DNA from: Microbacterium thalassium
GTDB lineage: Bacteria; Actinomycetota; Actinomycetes; Actinomycetales; Microbacteriaceae
Assembly: GCF_014208045.1 (NCBI RefSeq)
Contig: NZ_JACHML010000001.1
Span: 3,632,013 to 3,696,012 of the forward strand
Reading direction: 5' to 3'
Length of the DNA stretch: 64,000 nt
In this document: one piece after another, positions 17,916 through 25,902 of the stretch
Layout: each line of letters starts with the position of its first letter
Numbering within the stretch: the stretch's first letter is position 1
Made by a program: the position numbers and the translations under genes
The notes under the pieces: model-generated
The model's input: only the letters and a program-made list of their open reading frames with translations
Told to the model about the DNA's origin: nothing
Databases searched by the model: none

Positions 17916-18350
17916 ATGACCGACCGCCGCCTCGCCATCGACGCGTGGGAGAGCCTGTTCCGCGCCCAGCACGAGGTGTTCGCCGAGATCAGCGCCGACT
18001 TCGACGGAGCGGAGCTGTCGCAGGGCGAATACGACGTGCTGCTGACGGTGACGCGCGCCGACGAGATGACCGCGAAGCTGCGCGATGTCACCGCGCGGAT
18101 GCTGATCAGCCAGCCGAGCGTGTCGCGCCTGGTCGACCGCATGGTGGCGCGGGGCCTGCTCACCAAGTGCGCCGACCCGGGCGACGGTCGGGGCTCCCTC
18201 GTCACGGCGACCGAGGAAGGCGCTGTCGCGTTCCGCAAGGTGGCGTCGCAGCACGGCCGCTCGATCGCGGCGCGCATGTCCAAGCTCAGCGACGGCGAGC
18301 TGTCGCAGCTGCACACCCTCACGGCGAAGCTGCGCGACGACGGGGACTGA
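17916..18350 (+). CDS. MarR-family transcriptional regulator
   Basis: A 144-aa winged-helix regulator. The recognition-helix region is TARMLISQPSVSRLVDRMVARGLL, followed by the wing DPGDGRGSLV. It is divergent from the DUF2207 gene (43-base gap) and convergent with the membrane-protein pair. The ligand and targets are unknown. An in-frame GTG six bases upstream is an alternative start. Confidence 0.88.
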   Translation: MTDRRLAIDAWESLFRAQHEVFAEISADFDGAELSQGEYDVLLTVTRADEMTAKLRDVTARMLISQPSVSRLVDRMVARGLLTKCADPGDGRGSLVTATEEGAVAFRKVASQHGRSIAARMSKLSDGELSQLHTLTAKLRDDGD

Positions 18351-18368
18351 GCCGGTCCGGACGGCGGG

Positions 18369-18917
18369 TCAGCCGCCGATCGGGGTGAGCTGGACGACGG
18401 TCCACACGACCACGAGCGCGACCGCCGCGAGCGCGGCCACGGCGAAGACCGTCGCGACCGCCCGGGACGCCGCGACGGCCGGCAGGAGGAACGCCGCGAG
18501 CAGGCCGGTCAGCGCCGCCGGGAGGATCAGCGCGAGCAGGGCGAAGGTGGCGCCGGCACCGACGTGGCCGCTGCCCAGTGCGATGAAGACGCCCGGAATG
18601 ACCGCGGCGGCCGCGCCGACGACGGTGAACACGGCGGCGGCCCTGCGCGGGTACCGCGCCGATGCTGCGAGCGGCCGCGCAAGGATCAGCGCGACGGCCG
18701 GGACTCCGATCACGGCCGTCACGACCGACACGATCGCCGTCGCGACCATGGTCCCGGCGAGCACGGTCGGATGCTCGACCTCGTCCGCGGCCATCGCGGT
18801 CCAGGCCAGCGAGCCGAGCCACAGGCCGAGCGCCCCGAAGACGGTGTAGAGCGGGATGCCCACCGTCGCAGCCGTCCACCCCGATGCGGTCCTGGCCGCC
18901 ACCGCCTGCTCGCTCAT
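18369..18917 (-). CDS. Four-helix membrane protein, paralog A
   Basis: An unrecognised membrane protein of 182 aa with about five hydrophobic segments. It shares GIPLYTVFGxxGLW near the N-terminus and an LILPAALTG block with the gene immediately upstream, so the two are tandem duplicates. The ATG at 18917 has a perfect AGGAGG site. It is the second gene of a two-gene unit. No functional motif is visible. Confidence 0.75.
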   Translation of the reverse strand: MSEQAVAARTASGWTAATVGIPLYTVFGALGLWLGSLAWTAMAADEVEHPTVLAGTMVATAIVSVVTAVIGVPAVALILARPLAASARYPRRAAAVFTVVGAAAAVIPGVFIALGSGHVGAGATFALLALILPAALTGLLAAFLLPAVAASRAVATVFAVAALAAVALVVVWTVVQLTPIGG

Positions 18918-18965
18918 CGCGTCCTCCTCGGTCGCCGGGTGCCTGCTCATCATGCCCTATGGAGC

Positions 18966-19541
18966 TCAGCCGACGGCGCAGGCGAGCAGCGTCCAGCGGT
19001 CCAGGGGCGCGAACGCCAGCACCGCCCACAGGCCGACGACGACGACGGCGAACCACTTCGCGGCGACGAACAGGCGGATGAGCACGCTCGAGTGCTCGAC
19101 CCGGCCGACGAGCGCGCCCCCCACCGCTCCCGTGAGGGCGGCCGGGAGCACGAGGCCGAGCATCGTCGCGGCGATCCCGGCAGCCGGGTGGAGGCATCCG
19201 ATCACGATGAGGATGCTGGGGACGAGCGCGCCCGCGGCGCCCAGCGCGGCACCGAGCGCGACGCGGCGCACCGGCGTCGTCCCGATGCGGGGGAACACGC
19301 TCCGCGACAGCGACGACACGCCCGCGATGCCGACCACGGCGGCGACGGCACTGGCCGCCCCGATCGCGGCGGTCGGCCCGCCGAGGACCGACGGTGCCAG
19401 CACGTCGTCGCACACGACGCGGTTCCACAGGGCGGTCGCCGCCCACAGGCCGATTCCGCCGAACACCGTGTACAGCGGGATCCCGATCGTCGTCGCCAGG
19501 CGTGCACGTGCGCCGGCGTGCGCGAGAACGTCGGCGTTCAC
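18966..19541 (-). CDS. Membrane protein, paralog B
   Basis: Paralog of the gene at 18369-18917: GIPLYTVFGGIGLW, VRRVALGAALGAAGALVPS and LVLPAALTGAVGGALV align along its 191 aa. I place a GTG start at 19541 because GGAGGAAG precedes it; the upstream ATG at 19598 has none. About five hydrophobic helices. Function unknown. Confidence 0.72.
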   Translation of the reverse strand: MNADVLAHAGARARLATTIGIPLYTVFGGIGLWAATALWNRVVCDDVLAPSVLGGPTAAIGAASAVAAVVGIAGVSSLSRSVFPRIGTTPVRRVALGAALGAAGALVPSILIVIGCLHPAAGIAATMLGLVLPAALTGAVGGALVGRVEHSSVLIRLFVAAKWFAVVVVGLWAVLAFAPLDRWTLLACAVG

Positions 19542-19609
19542 CGCTTCCTCCCCAGAACTCGTCGGCGCGGAGCGGCATCGATGCCGCATCCGTCCCATGC
19601 TCCCACGCG

Positions 19610-19650
19610 CCGGATGGCGCGCCCCTCACGCGAAGGGGCGCGCCATCCGG
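19610..19650 (-). terminator. 17-bp terminator of the hsp20 gene
   Basis: Arms 19610-19626 and 19634-19650 are perfectly complementary (ending GCGCGCCCCT/AGGGGCGCGC) around a 7-base loop, 37 bases beyond the hsp20 stop. Confidence 0.8.
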
Positions 19651-19686
19651 TTGCGCTGCGAGCAGCCTCTCACGGCGTCGGTGCGA

Positions 19687-20142
19687 TCACTGGTCGACAG
19701 GCTGCGGCCCCTCGGTCGACTCGTGAGCCTTGATCACCGGCGCACCCTCTTCGGTGGACACCTCGATCTTGCGCGGCTTGGCCTTCTCGCTGACCGGGAT
19801 CGTGACGCTCAGCACGCCGTTGCTGTAGGTCGCGGCGATGCGGTCGGTGTCGATGCCCTGGCCGAGGTTCAGCTGGCGGATGAAGCTCGCCGCCTCGCGC
19901 TCGCGGGTGATCCACTTGACTCCCTCGCCCGTGGTGAGCGTGCGCTCGGCCCGGATCGTCAGCAGCTGACCGTCGACGTCGATGTCGACCGAACCGGGGT
20001 CGATGCCCGGAAGGTCGGCGGTGAGGACGTAGTGGTCACCGTCGCGGTACAGGTCCATCGGCATGCGGCGCGGGCCGCGGCGGGCGTCGAAGAGTCCCGA
20101 AGCCAGTCGGTCGAGGTCGCGGAACGGGTCATAGGTTGCCAT
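19687..20142 (-). CDS. hsp20: Hsp20/alpha-crystallin small heat-shock protein
   Basis: ATP-independent holdase chaperone of 151 aa. The alpha-crystallin domain runs about 30-135 (YVLTADLPGIDPGSVDIDVD, NGVLSVTIPVSEKAKPRKI). The Gly-Val-Leu element in ATYSNGVLSVTIP is the family hallmark. ATG at 20142 with AGGAGA. It is monocistronic, with a strong terminator. Two heat-shock operators lie 42-100 bases upstream. Confidence 0.95.
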   Translation of the reverse strand: MATYDPFRDLDRLASGLFDARRGPRRMPMDLYRDGDHYVLTADLPGIDPGSVDIDVDGQLLTIRAERTLTTGEGVKWITREREAASFIRQLNLGQGIDTDRIAATYSNGVLSVTIPVSEKAKPRKIEVSTEEGAPVIKAHESTEGPQPVDQ

Positions 20143-20183
20143 GGTCGTCTCCTTCTGTCGGTTGTTTCGGACTCTGGTCTGAA

Positions 20184-20206
20184 AGTTGAGCCCTCTCGAC
20201 TCAACT
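20184..20206. promoter_or_regulatory. HAIR-like element (HspR operator candidate)
   Basis: AGTTGAG (20184-20190), 9 bases, then CTCAACT (20200-20206). The core TTGAG-N9-CTCAA has the same sequence and spacing as the HAIR consensus CTTGAGT-N7-ACTCAAG; the flanking positions differ. It lies between CIRCE and the hsp20 start. Confidence 0.65.
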
Positions 20207-20215
20207 AGAGAGAGA

Positions 20216-20242
20216 TTAGCACTCTCCATCCCCGAGTGCTAA
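20216..20242. promoter_or_regulatory. CIRCE element (HrcA operator)
   Basis: TTAGCACTC (20216-20224), a 9-base spacer, and GAGTGCTAA (20234-20242) match the CIRCE consensus exactly. It is upstream of hsp20, implying HrcA repression at normal temperature. Confidence 0.95.
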
Positions 20243-20350
20243 TGACTTTCGTCCTCTCTTCGCGCACGGCGAACACCCGACGCCGACAGACGTGCGCCGG
20301 TCTCCGGCGCCGCCCGGACGGCGGCGCACCCGCAGCCTTGTCGCCGGCGC

Positions 20351-20710
20351 TCAGGGGCGCTGGAACGCGATCAGGCCGATCGTGTTTCCCTCGGAGTCGC
20401 GGATGAACGCCTGCCACTCGTCGTACCCCACGGGGCCGAGCGCGTCGTCGTCGTGGTGGAAGATCACGTGCGGAGGCGAGACGACCTCGGCGCCGACGCG
20501 CTCGAGCGCCTCGTGCACATTGTCGACCTGCAGGTACACGAGGGTCGACGGGGCATTGCGGTCGAGCAGGAGGCGCGTGCCCGCGAGGTCGAAGAACAGC
20601 AGCCCGGCCTCGTCGAAGCGGGCGATGGATCGCATCCCGATGAGCCGGGCGTAGAAGTCCTCCGCGCGGTCGAGATCAATCGCCCGCTGGGCGACCTGGA
20701 CGAGTCTCAC
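20351..20710 (-). CDS. VOC/glyoxalase-fold protein
   Basis: A 119-aa vicinal-oxygen-chelate protein: two beta-alpha-beta-beta-beta modules are visible (QVAQRAIDLDRAEDFYARLIG and LVYLQVDNVHEALERVG). The DSEGNTIGLIAF ending is typical. Start is GTG at 20710 with no strong ribosome site. It lies 18 bases downstream of the acyl-CoA dehydrogenase gene, so it may be co-transcribed. The substrate is unknown. Confidence 0.83.
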   Translation of the reverse strand: MRLVQVAQRAIDLDRAEDFYARLIGMRSIARFDEAGLLFFDLAGTRLLLDRNAPSTLVYLQVDNVHEALERVGAEVVSPPHVIFHHDDDALGPVGYDEWQAFIRDSEGNTIGLIAFQRP

Positions 20711-20728
20711 GCCGCCAGTCTCGCACCG

Positions 20729-21907
20729 TCACACGAAAGCCTGCATGCCGGTGATGGCGCGCCCGAGGATCAGGGTGTTCACCTCGCGGGTGCCCTCGAA
20801 GGAGTACTGGGCCTCCGCATCGGCGAAATGACGGATGACGTCGTAGTCGATGACGATGCCGTTGCCGCCGAGGATCTCGCGACACCAGGCCACCGCCTCG
20901 CGCGTCCGGGACGTGGCGTACAGCTTCGCCATCGCCGAGTGCTCGTCCGAGGAGACGCCGCGGTCGTTCAGGGCCGCGACGCGGACGACCATCGCCAGTG
21001 ACGCGGTGATGTTGCCGAGGGACTTCACGAGCAGGTCCTGGACGAGCTGGAACGACGCGATCGGCTTGCCGAACTGCGTTCGCGCCCGCGCGTAGGCGAG
21101 AGCGTGCTCGTACGCGCCGATGGCGTTCCCGACAGCCGACCAGGCGACGTCGAGACGGGTGGCCTGCAGCACCCTGTTCGTGTCCGCGAAGCTGTTCGCC
21201 TCGGCGAGGTGCCAGGAGTCGGGGACGCGCACGTCGGTCAGCGTGATGTGCGCGTTCTGCACGATGCGCAGGCTGTATTTACCCTCGATCTTGTCGGCCC
21301 GATAGCCGGGCGTGCTCGTCGGCACGATGAAGCCCTTGACCTGGTCGTCGGCTTCGTCGCGGGCCCATACGACGACGACATCGCCCCACGTGGCGTTGCC
21401 GATCCAGCGCTTCTCGCCGTTGAGCACCCAGTGGTCGCCGTCCCGGCGCGCCGTGGTCCGCAGGCCGCGCGCGACATCCGACCCGGACTCCGGCTCGGTG
21501 AGCGCGAACGAGCCGATGACCTCCCCGGTCGCCATCCTCGGAAGCCACTCGGCCTGCTGCTCGACCGAGCCGCACAGCGCGATCGAACCGCTCGCCAGCC
21601 CGGTGTGCACGCCCGCGAACGTCGCCAGCGAGGAGTCGACCCGCGCCAGTTCGAGCGTCACGAACCCGCGGAACACGGCCGAGTTCTCGAAGGCCGCGTG
21701 GTCTCCGCCGAAGGAGTAGACGCCGAGCTCGGCCAGCGGCCCGATGATCTCGGCCGGGAACTCCGCCCGCTCCCACAGGCCGTTCACCTGCGGGCGGACC
21801 TCCGATTCCAGGTACGCGCGCAGCGCGAGCAGAGTCTGCCGCTCCGGCTCGGTGAGGTCGTCCTCGAATCCGAGCAGGTCCGCCGCGAGCATGCCGCCCG
21901 CGGTCAC
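20729..21907 (-). CDS. Acyl-CoA dehydrogenase, glutaryl-CoA dehydrogenase-like
   Basis: FAD enzyme of 392 aa oxidising an acyl-CoA to the enoyl-CoA. Motifs: GSFALTEPESGSDV (FAD/substrate loop), NGEKRWIGNA, and the C-terminal FEGTREVNTLILGRAITG with catalytic Glu about 371. This last block is closest in style to glutaryl-CoA dehydrogenases. The GTG start overlaps the ligase stop by 4 bases (GTGA), indicating coupled translation. The ligase plus dehydrogenase form the first two steps of an acyl-CoA pathway. Confidence 0.9.
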   Translation of the reverse strand: MTAGGMLAADLLGFEDDLTEPERQTLLALRAYLESEVRPQVNGLWERAEFPAEIIGPLAELGVYSFGGDHAAFENSAVFRGFVTLELARVDSSLATFAGVHTGLASGSIALCGSVEQQAEWLPRMATGEVIGSFALTEPESGSDVARGLRTTARRDGDHWVLNGEKRWIGNATWGDVVVVWARDEADDQVKGFIVPTSTPGYRADKIEGKYSLRIVQNAHITLTDVRVPDSWHLAEANSFADTNRVLQATRLDVAWSAVGNAIGAYEHALAYARARTQFGKPIASFQLVQDLLVKSLGNITASLAMVVRVAALNDRGVSSDEHSAMAKLYATSRTREAVAWCREILGGNGIVIDYDVIRHFADAEAQYSFEGTREVNTLILGRAITGMQAFV

Positions 21908-23493
21908 GAGAGCGCCCCGACCGCGTGGGCGTCGCGCAGCAGATGCTTCTGCACCTTTCCCGTCGCCGTGCGTGGAAGCTCAGCGACGAACTCGAAGAGC
22001 TTCGGGATCTTGTAGCGCGCGAGTCCGTCTGCCAATGCGGCCCGCATGCCGTCCGCGTCGAGGGCGGCGCCGGCCTCGAGCACGATCAGCGCCTTGCCGA
22101 CTTCACCCCAACGCTCGTCGGGAACCCCGATGACGGCGGCTTCCACCACGCCCGGAACGTCCAGCAGCGCGCTCTCCACCTCGGACGGGTACACGTTCTC
22201 CCCTCCCGAGATGAACATGTCCTTCGACCGGTCCTTGAGGAAGTGGAAGCCGTGCTCGTCCTTCTCCGCGACGTCACCGGACTTGTACCACTCGCCGTCG
22301 AACGATTCGGCCGTCGCCCGCGGGTTGTCCCAGTACCCGAGCATGATGTTCAAGCCCCGCACGTAGATCTCGCCGGACTCGCCGACCGCGGCGTCGTGCC
22401 CGTCGGCGGCGACCACTCGCACGTCCGTGAAGAAGTGCTGTTTGCCGGCCGACCCCTCCTTGCGGATGGCTTCGGCAGGCGACAGCAGCGTCACCGCCGG
22501 CGCCGCCTCGGTGAACCCGTATCCCTGCTGCAGCTCGACGCCCTTGCTGTTCCACTGTCGCAGGACCCGACTCGGCACGGGGGCGCCGCCCACGATGAGG
22601 GTCCTCAGGTCCGGGAACGCCATCACCTCGAAGCCGTCGACGCCTGCCATCGCATCGAGCATGGCGGGCACCGCGAACATGGAGTTCACGTGCAGTTCCC
22701 GCAGTGTGCCCACGACCGCCACGGGGTCGAAGTGGCGTTGGATGAGGATGTGCCCGCCCTTCAGGAACATCGGCAGCACGAGCGCGTTCAATCCGGCGAT
22801 GTGGAACAGCGGCGCGACGGCGAGCGACACGTCGCCGGTGCGGAGGTCGGTGGAGATGAGCATGTTCAGACCGCTGTAGGTCATGTTGGCGTGGCTGAGC
22901 ACGGCGCCCTTGGGGCGGCCGGTCGTGCCGGACGTGTACATGATCAGACACGGGTCGTCGAGCCCGACTGCCGCCGGCGTCGACTCCTCCGAACCCGCTG
23001 CGAGCAGCGCCTCGTACTCGCGCGCCCACGTCTCGTCGTCACCGGCGTCGTAGTCGACCGAGACCATCTGCACGCCGAACGCCTCCTGCTCGAGCATTCG
23101 CGCGATGGCTCGCTGCTCCGCCCCGAACAGCAGCATCCGCGCTCCGGAGTCGTTGAGGATGTACCCCACTTCACCGTGCGAAAGGCGCGCGTTCACGAGC
23201 ACCGCTATGGCGCCGATGCGTCCGAGCGCGAACAGCGTCTCGAGCAGTGCGGGGTGGTTGAACCCCATGTACGCGACGCGGTCGCCGTGGCGGACCCCGA
23301 GGTCGGCGAGTGCGCCGGCGAGCTTGCGCACCCGCCGATCGACCTCGGCATACGAGGTCGACTCTCCTTCAAAGGTCCACGCCGGCAGGTCCGGCGCAAG
23401 CAGAACCCGCCGCTCCGCCCACGTGCCGAGCCCGTAGTTCGTGGGAGGAATCTGAGAGTGAGGGGCGCCGAAAGCTCCGGTCGACGTTGACAT
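21904..23493 (-). CDS. Acyl-CoA synthetase (AMP-binding)
   Basis: Acid:CoA ligase of 529 aa. AMP motif LIMYTSGTTGRPKGAVLSH, QQGYGFTEAAP, YKSGDVAEKDEHGF, and the C-terminal PRTATGKVQKHLLR with adenylating Lys. It activates an organic acid to its CoA ester. It leads the minus-strand operon with the dehydrogenase and possibly the VOC gene. The start ATG at 23493 is 23 bases from a TTGA-N5-TCAA palindrome and may be near-leaderless (TTGACA at 17 bases from TCGAAT, close to the ATG). Confidence 0.92.
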   Translation of the reverse strand: MSTSTGAFGAPHSQIPPTNYGLGTWAERRVLLAPDLPAWTFEGESTSYAEVDRRVRKLAGALADLGVRHGDRVAYMGFNHPALLETLFALGRIGAIAVLVNARLSHGEVGYILNDSGARMLLFGAEQRAIARMLEQEAFGVQMVSVDYDAGDDETWAREYEALLAAGSEESTPAAVGLDDPCLIMYTSGTTGRPKGAVLSHANMTYSGLNMLISTDLRTGDVSLAVAPLFHIAGLNALVLPMFLKGGHILIQRHFDPVAVVGTLRELHVNSMFAVPAMLDAMAGVDGFEVMAFPDLRTLIVGGAPVPSRVLRQWNSKGVELQQGYGFTEAAPAVTLLSPAEAIRKEGSAGKQHFFTDVRVVAADGHDAAVGESGEIYVRGLNIMLGYWDNPRATAESFDGEWYKSGDVAEKDEHGFHFLKDRSKDMFISGGENVYPSEVESALLDVPGVVEAAVIGVPDERWGEVGKALIVLEAGAALDADGMRAALADGLARYKIPKLFEFVAELPRTATGKVQKHLLRDAHAVGALS

Positions 23494-23515
23494 GGGGACA
23501 TTCGAACAGAGACCG

Positions 23516-23528
23516 TTGACCTTGTCAA
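23516..23528. promoter_or_regulatory. TTGA-N5-TCAA operator, site 1
   Basis: TTGACCTTGTCAA is a perfect palindrome of the same type as the two at 24178 and 24225. On the minus strand it overlaps a consensus -35 (TTGACA) for the ligase gene. The likely binder is the neighbouring MarR protein. Confidence 0.65.
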
Positions 23529-23555
23529 TGATTTATCCTTACCAGCGCATGCGAT

Positions 23556-23569
23556 ATGGTGTTCACCAT
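23556..23569. promoter_or_regulatory. Second palindrome upstream of marR
   Basis: ATGGTG-TT-CACCAT lies 22 bases before the MarR start. It differs from the TTGA-N5-TCAA class and may be an additional site or chance. Confidence 0.3.
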
Positions 23570-23590
23570 TGCGTGACAGAAGGGCACACG

Positions 23591-24040
23591 GTGAAGGAGA
23601 ACGCGAAGGAGCGGCTCAAGAGCGCCACCCTCTACGAGGACATGGGCTTCCTCCTCACACGCTCCCGCGCCGTGTGGGTCGCGCGCGACCGAGCCTTCTT
23701 CGCCGAGTTCGGCCTCAACGGCCGCCTGTACGCGGTGCTGTCCCTGGCGGCCTCGGGAGAGAATCCGACGCAGCGCGAACTCGCCGACTTCCTGCGCCTG
23801 GACGCGAGTCAGATCGTCGCGCTGATCGACGACCTCGAACAGCGCGGCTACGTCGAACGACGCAGCTCGCCCACGGACCGCCGAACGAACATCATCGTCG
23901 CGACCGACGCCGGCAGGCAGGTGCACGGCGAAGCCCGCGCAGCAGCTCGCGACGGCGAGCAGAGCATGGGGCCGAGCCTGAACGCCGAAGACCGGGCGAC
24001 GCTGCTCGCCCTGCTTCAGCGCGTCGCCTTCGAGGAGTGA
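23591..24040 (+). CDS. MarR-family regulator of the acyl-CoA island
   Basis: A 149-aa winged-helix regulator. HTH: PTQRELADFLRLDASQIVALIDDLEQRGYV; wing: RRSSPTDRRTNIIVATDAG. I chose GTG at 23591 after AGAAGGG; the frame is open to 23492 but lacks family similarity. It sits between the divergent ligase operon and the ABC operon, whose control regions share one palindrome class, so it likely regulates both, with an acyl-CoA or free acid as ligand (inference). Confidence 0.88.
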   Translation: MKENAKERLKSATLYEDMGFLLTRSRAVWVARDRAFFAEFGLNGRLYAVLSLAASGENPTQRELADFLRLDASQIVALIDDLEQRGYVERRSSPTDRRTNIIVATDAGRQVHGEARAAARDGEQSMGPSLNAEDRATLLALLQRVAFEE

Positions 24041-24176
24041 TCGGCGAGCCCGTCCGGGCTCGGCCGTCGTGAGCTTCTCCCCCCCCCCGCGGGCGGACAT
24101 CCGCCCCGGAGTTCCCGCCTGCCCGCCTACGCGACGAGGCGCGAACAGTCAACATGATTCCAGTCAGCGGGATTTG

Positions 24177-24238
24177 ATTGACATCTTCAATGATGTCGGT
24201 TACGTTCATGGTGTCGCCAGATCGTTGACACATTCAAC
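24177..24238 (+). promoter_or_regulatory. Promoter and paired TTGA-N5-TCAA operators of ABC operon
   Basis: TTGACA (24178-24183), 17-base spacer, TACGTT (24201-24206) is a good promoter. Site 2, ATTGACATCTTCAAT (24177-24191), covers the -35. Site 3, GTTGACACATTCAAC (24224-24238), lies just after the expected start point. With site 1 the set reads nTTGACnnnTCAAy. This is a repressor layout. Confidence 0.68.
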
Positions 24239-24280
24239 GTTCGGCGGCAGGAGCCCGATACGAGGTTCACAACGACGTGG

Positions 24281-25075
24281 ATGGGATTGGCAGTGCTTGA
24301 GTTCCAGCATCTATCGGTGCGATACGGCGCCGGAGTCGAGGCCCTTCGGGACGCGACGCTGAGCCTCGCCGAGGGGCGTGTGACGGCGATCATCGGCGGA
24401 AACGGCGCCGGCAAGAGCACGATGCTGCGCGCCGCGAGCGGTCTCCTGGGCTTCCACGGGGGGACGATCACCGACGGCGACGTCCTGCTCGGGGGAGACC
24501 CCATCAGCAAGCTCAGCGCCGCGAAGATCGTGGAGCTCGGCGTGGTGCACGTACCGGAGGGTCGCCGGGTCTTCGGCGATCTCACCGTCATCGACAACCT
24601 GCGCGCGGGGGCTGCGACCGTCAAGAGCGGGCGCAAGCGCGATCAGAAGCTCGCCGAGGTGCTGGAGCTGTTCCCGATCCTCGCCGAGCGCCGGAACCAG
24701 CGCGCCGGCCTGCTCTCGGGCGGCCAGCAGCAGATGCTCGCGATCAGCCGGGGGATGATGAGCTCTCCGAAGGTCATCCTGCTCGATGAGCCGACGCTCG
24801 GCCTCGCTCCCCAGACGGTCGAGCAGGTCGCCTCGGTCATCACACAGATCAATGCGCTCGGAATCACCGTGGGGGTCGTGGAGCAGAACGCCGCCATGGC
24901 CCTGCGGATCTCCGACTACGGCTACGTCATCGAGCAGGGTCACGTCGTGCTCGAAGACGAGGCCGCGCCCCTGCGCGACTCCCCCGACGTGCAGAAGCTC
25001 TTCCTCGGCGGCGATGCCGTCGAAACGGAGTCCGAAGCCCACGAATACAAGACACTCTCGAGGTGGTCGGCATGA
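24281..25075 (+). CDS. livF: Branched-chain-type ABC transporter ATPase, LivF-like
   Basis: Cytosolic ATPase of 264 aa. Walker A GGNGAGKST, signature LSGGQQQML, Walker B VILLDEPTLGL, and the LivF-type VPEGRRVFGDLTV. It is the first gene of a five-gene importer operon (ATPase, ATPase, permease, permease, binding protein). The HAAT family also carries urea, short amides and aromatic or organic acids, so an amino-acid substrate should not be assumed. ATG at 24281; a GTG at 24293 is an alternative. Confidence 0.92.
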   Translation: MGLAVLEFQHLSVRYGAGVEALRDATLSLAEGRVTAIIGGNGAGKSTMLRAASGLLGFHGGTITDGDVLLGGDPISKLSAAKIVELGVVHVPEGRRVFGDLTVIDNLRAGAATVKSGRKRDQKLAEVLELFPILAERRNQRAGLLSGGQQQMLAISRGMMSSPKVILLDEPTLGLAPQTVEQVASVITQINALGITVGVVEQNAAMALRISDYGYVIEQGHVVLEDEAAPLRDSPDVQKLFLGGDAVETESEAHEYKTLSRWSA

Positions 25076-25902
25076 GCCCCCGCACCCTCAAGGTCCAGAA
25101 CGTCTCGCTCTCGTTCGGCGGCATCAAGGCCCTCTCCGGCCTGTCGTTCACCGTGCAGCCGGGAACGATCCACGCGGTCATCGGCCCGAACGGGGCCGGC
25201 AAGTCGTCGTGCTTCAACGTCATCTCCGGCGTCTACAAGGCCGACGTCGGATCGGTGACGCTCGGCGACGTCGAGCTGCTCGGGATGAAGCCGCACGTGA
25301 TCGCCGGGCAGGGGATCGGACGGGCCTTCCAGAACATCGCCCTCGCCCCGCACGAGACGGTCCTCGACAATCTCATGGTCGCGCGCTATCGGCTGACCAA
25401 GGCGGGGATGCTCTCGACGGGCCTCGGACTTCCCGGTGCGCGGCGCGAGGCACGCATCCATCGGGATCGCGTGCTCGAGATCGCCGACTTCGTCGGGCTG
25501 AACGACGTGCTGACCACGGATGCGGGACTGCTCTCGTACGGCTGGCGCAAGAAGGTCGAGCTGGCTCGAGCACTCGCGACCGAACCCGAGATCCTCATGC
25601 TCGACGAGCCGGTGGCCGGCATGCCTTCGGGCGAGAAGATGGAGATCGCCGGACTCATCGGGGCGATCCGCGACGCTCTGGGCATCTCGGTGATGCTCGT
25701 CGAGCACGACATGCCGATGGTCATGAGCATCGCCGACCGCGTCACGGTGCTGGACTTCGGGCGTCAGATCGCCGACGGCACCCCCGACGAGGTCCAGAAC
25801 GACCCCCACGTGATCGAGGCGTACCTGGGCACCACGACGGTGGGCGAACAGACCTCGGCGATTGCGACGCGCGTCGTGCGCGGAAAGAAGGGCAAGCGAT
25901 GA
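25072..25902 (+). CDS. livG: Branched-chain-type ABC transporter ATPase, LivG-like
   Basis: A 276-aa ATPase with Walker A GPNGAGKSS, GRAFQNIALAPHETVLDNLMV, a degenerate signature LLSYGWRKKVELARAL in place of LSGGQ, and Walker B ILMLDEPVAGM. The ATG at 25072 overlaps the previous stop (ATGA). The altered signature occurs in HAAT ATPases for non-amino-acid substrates (family knowledge, not tested here). Confidence 0.92.
   Translation: MSPRTLKVQNVSLSFGGIKALSGLSFTVQPGTIHAVIGPNGAGKSSCFNVISGVYKADVGSVTLGDVELLGMKPHVIAGQGIGRAFQNIALAPHETVLDNLMVARYRLTKAGMLSTGLGLPGARREARIHRDRVLEIADFVGLNDVLTTDAGLLSYGWRKKVELARALATEPEILMLDEPVAGMPSGEKMEIAGLIGAIRDALGISVMLVEHDMPMVMSIADRVTVLDFGRQIADGTPDEVQNDPHVIEAYLGTTTVGEQTSAIATRVVRGKKGKR

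Noticed and set aside
18861..20208. Long plus-strand open frame (about 450 codons) over the membrane pair and hsp20.
   Set aside because: Shadow of three minus-strand genes with ribosome sites and family similarity. It runs through the hsp20 terminator.
24079..24088. Run of ten C.
   Set aside because: Between genes with no effect on a reading frame. It could be a sequencing length error and carries no functional signal I can support.
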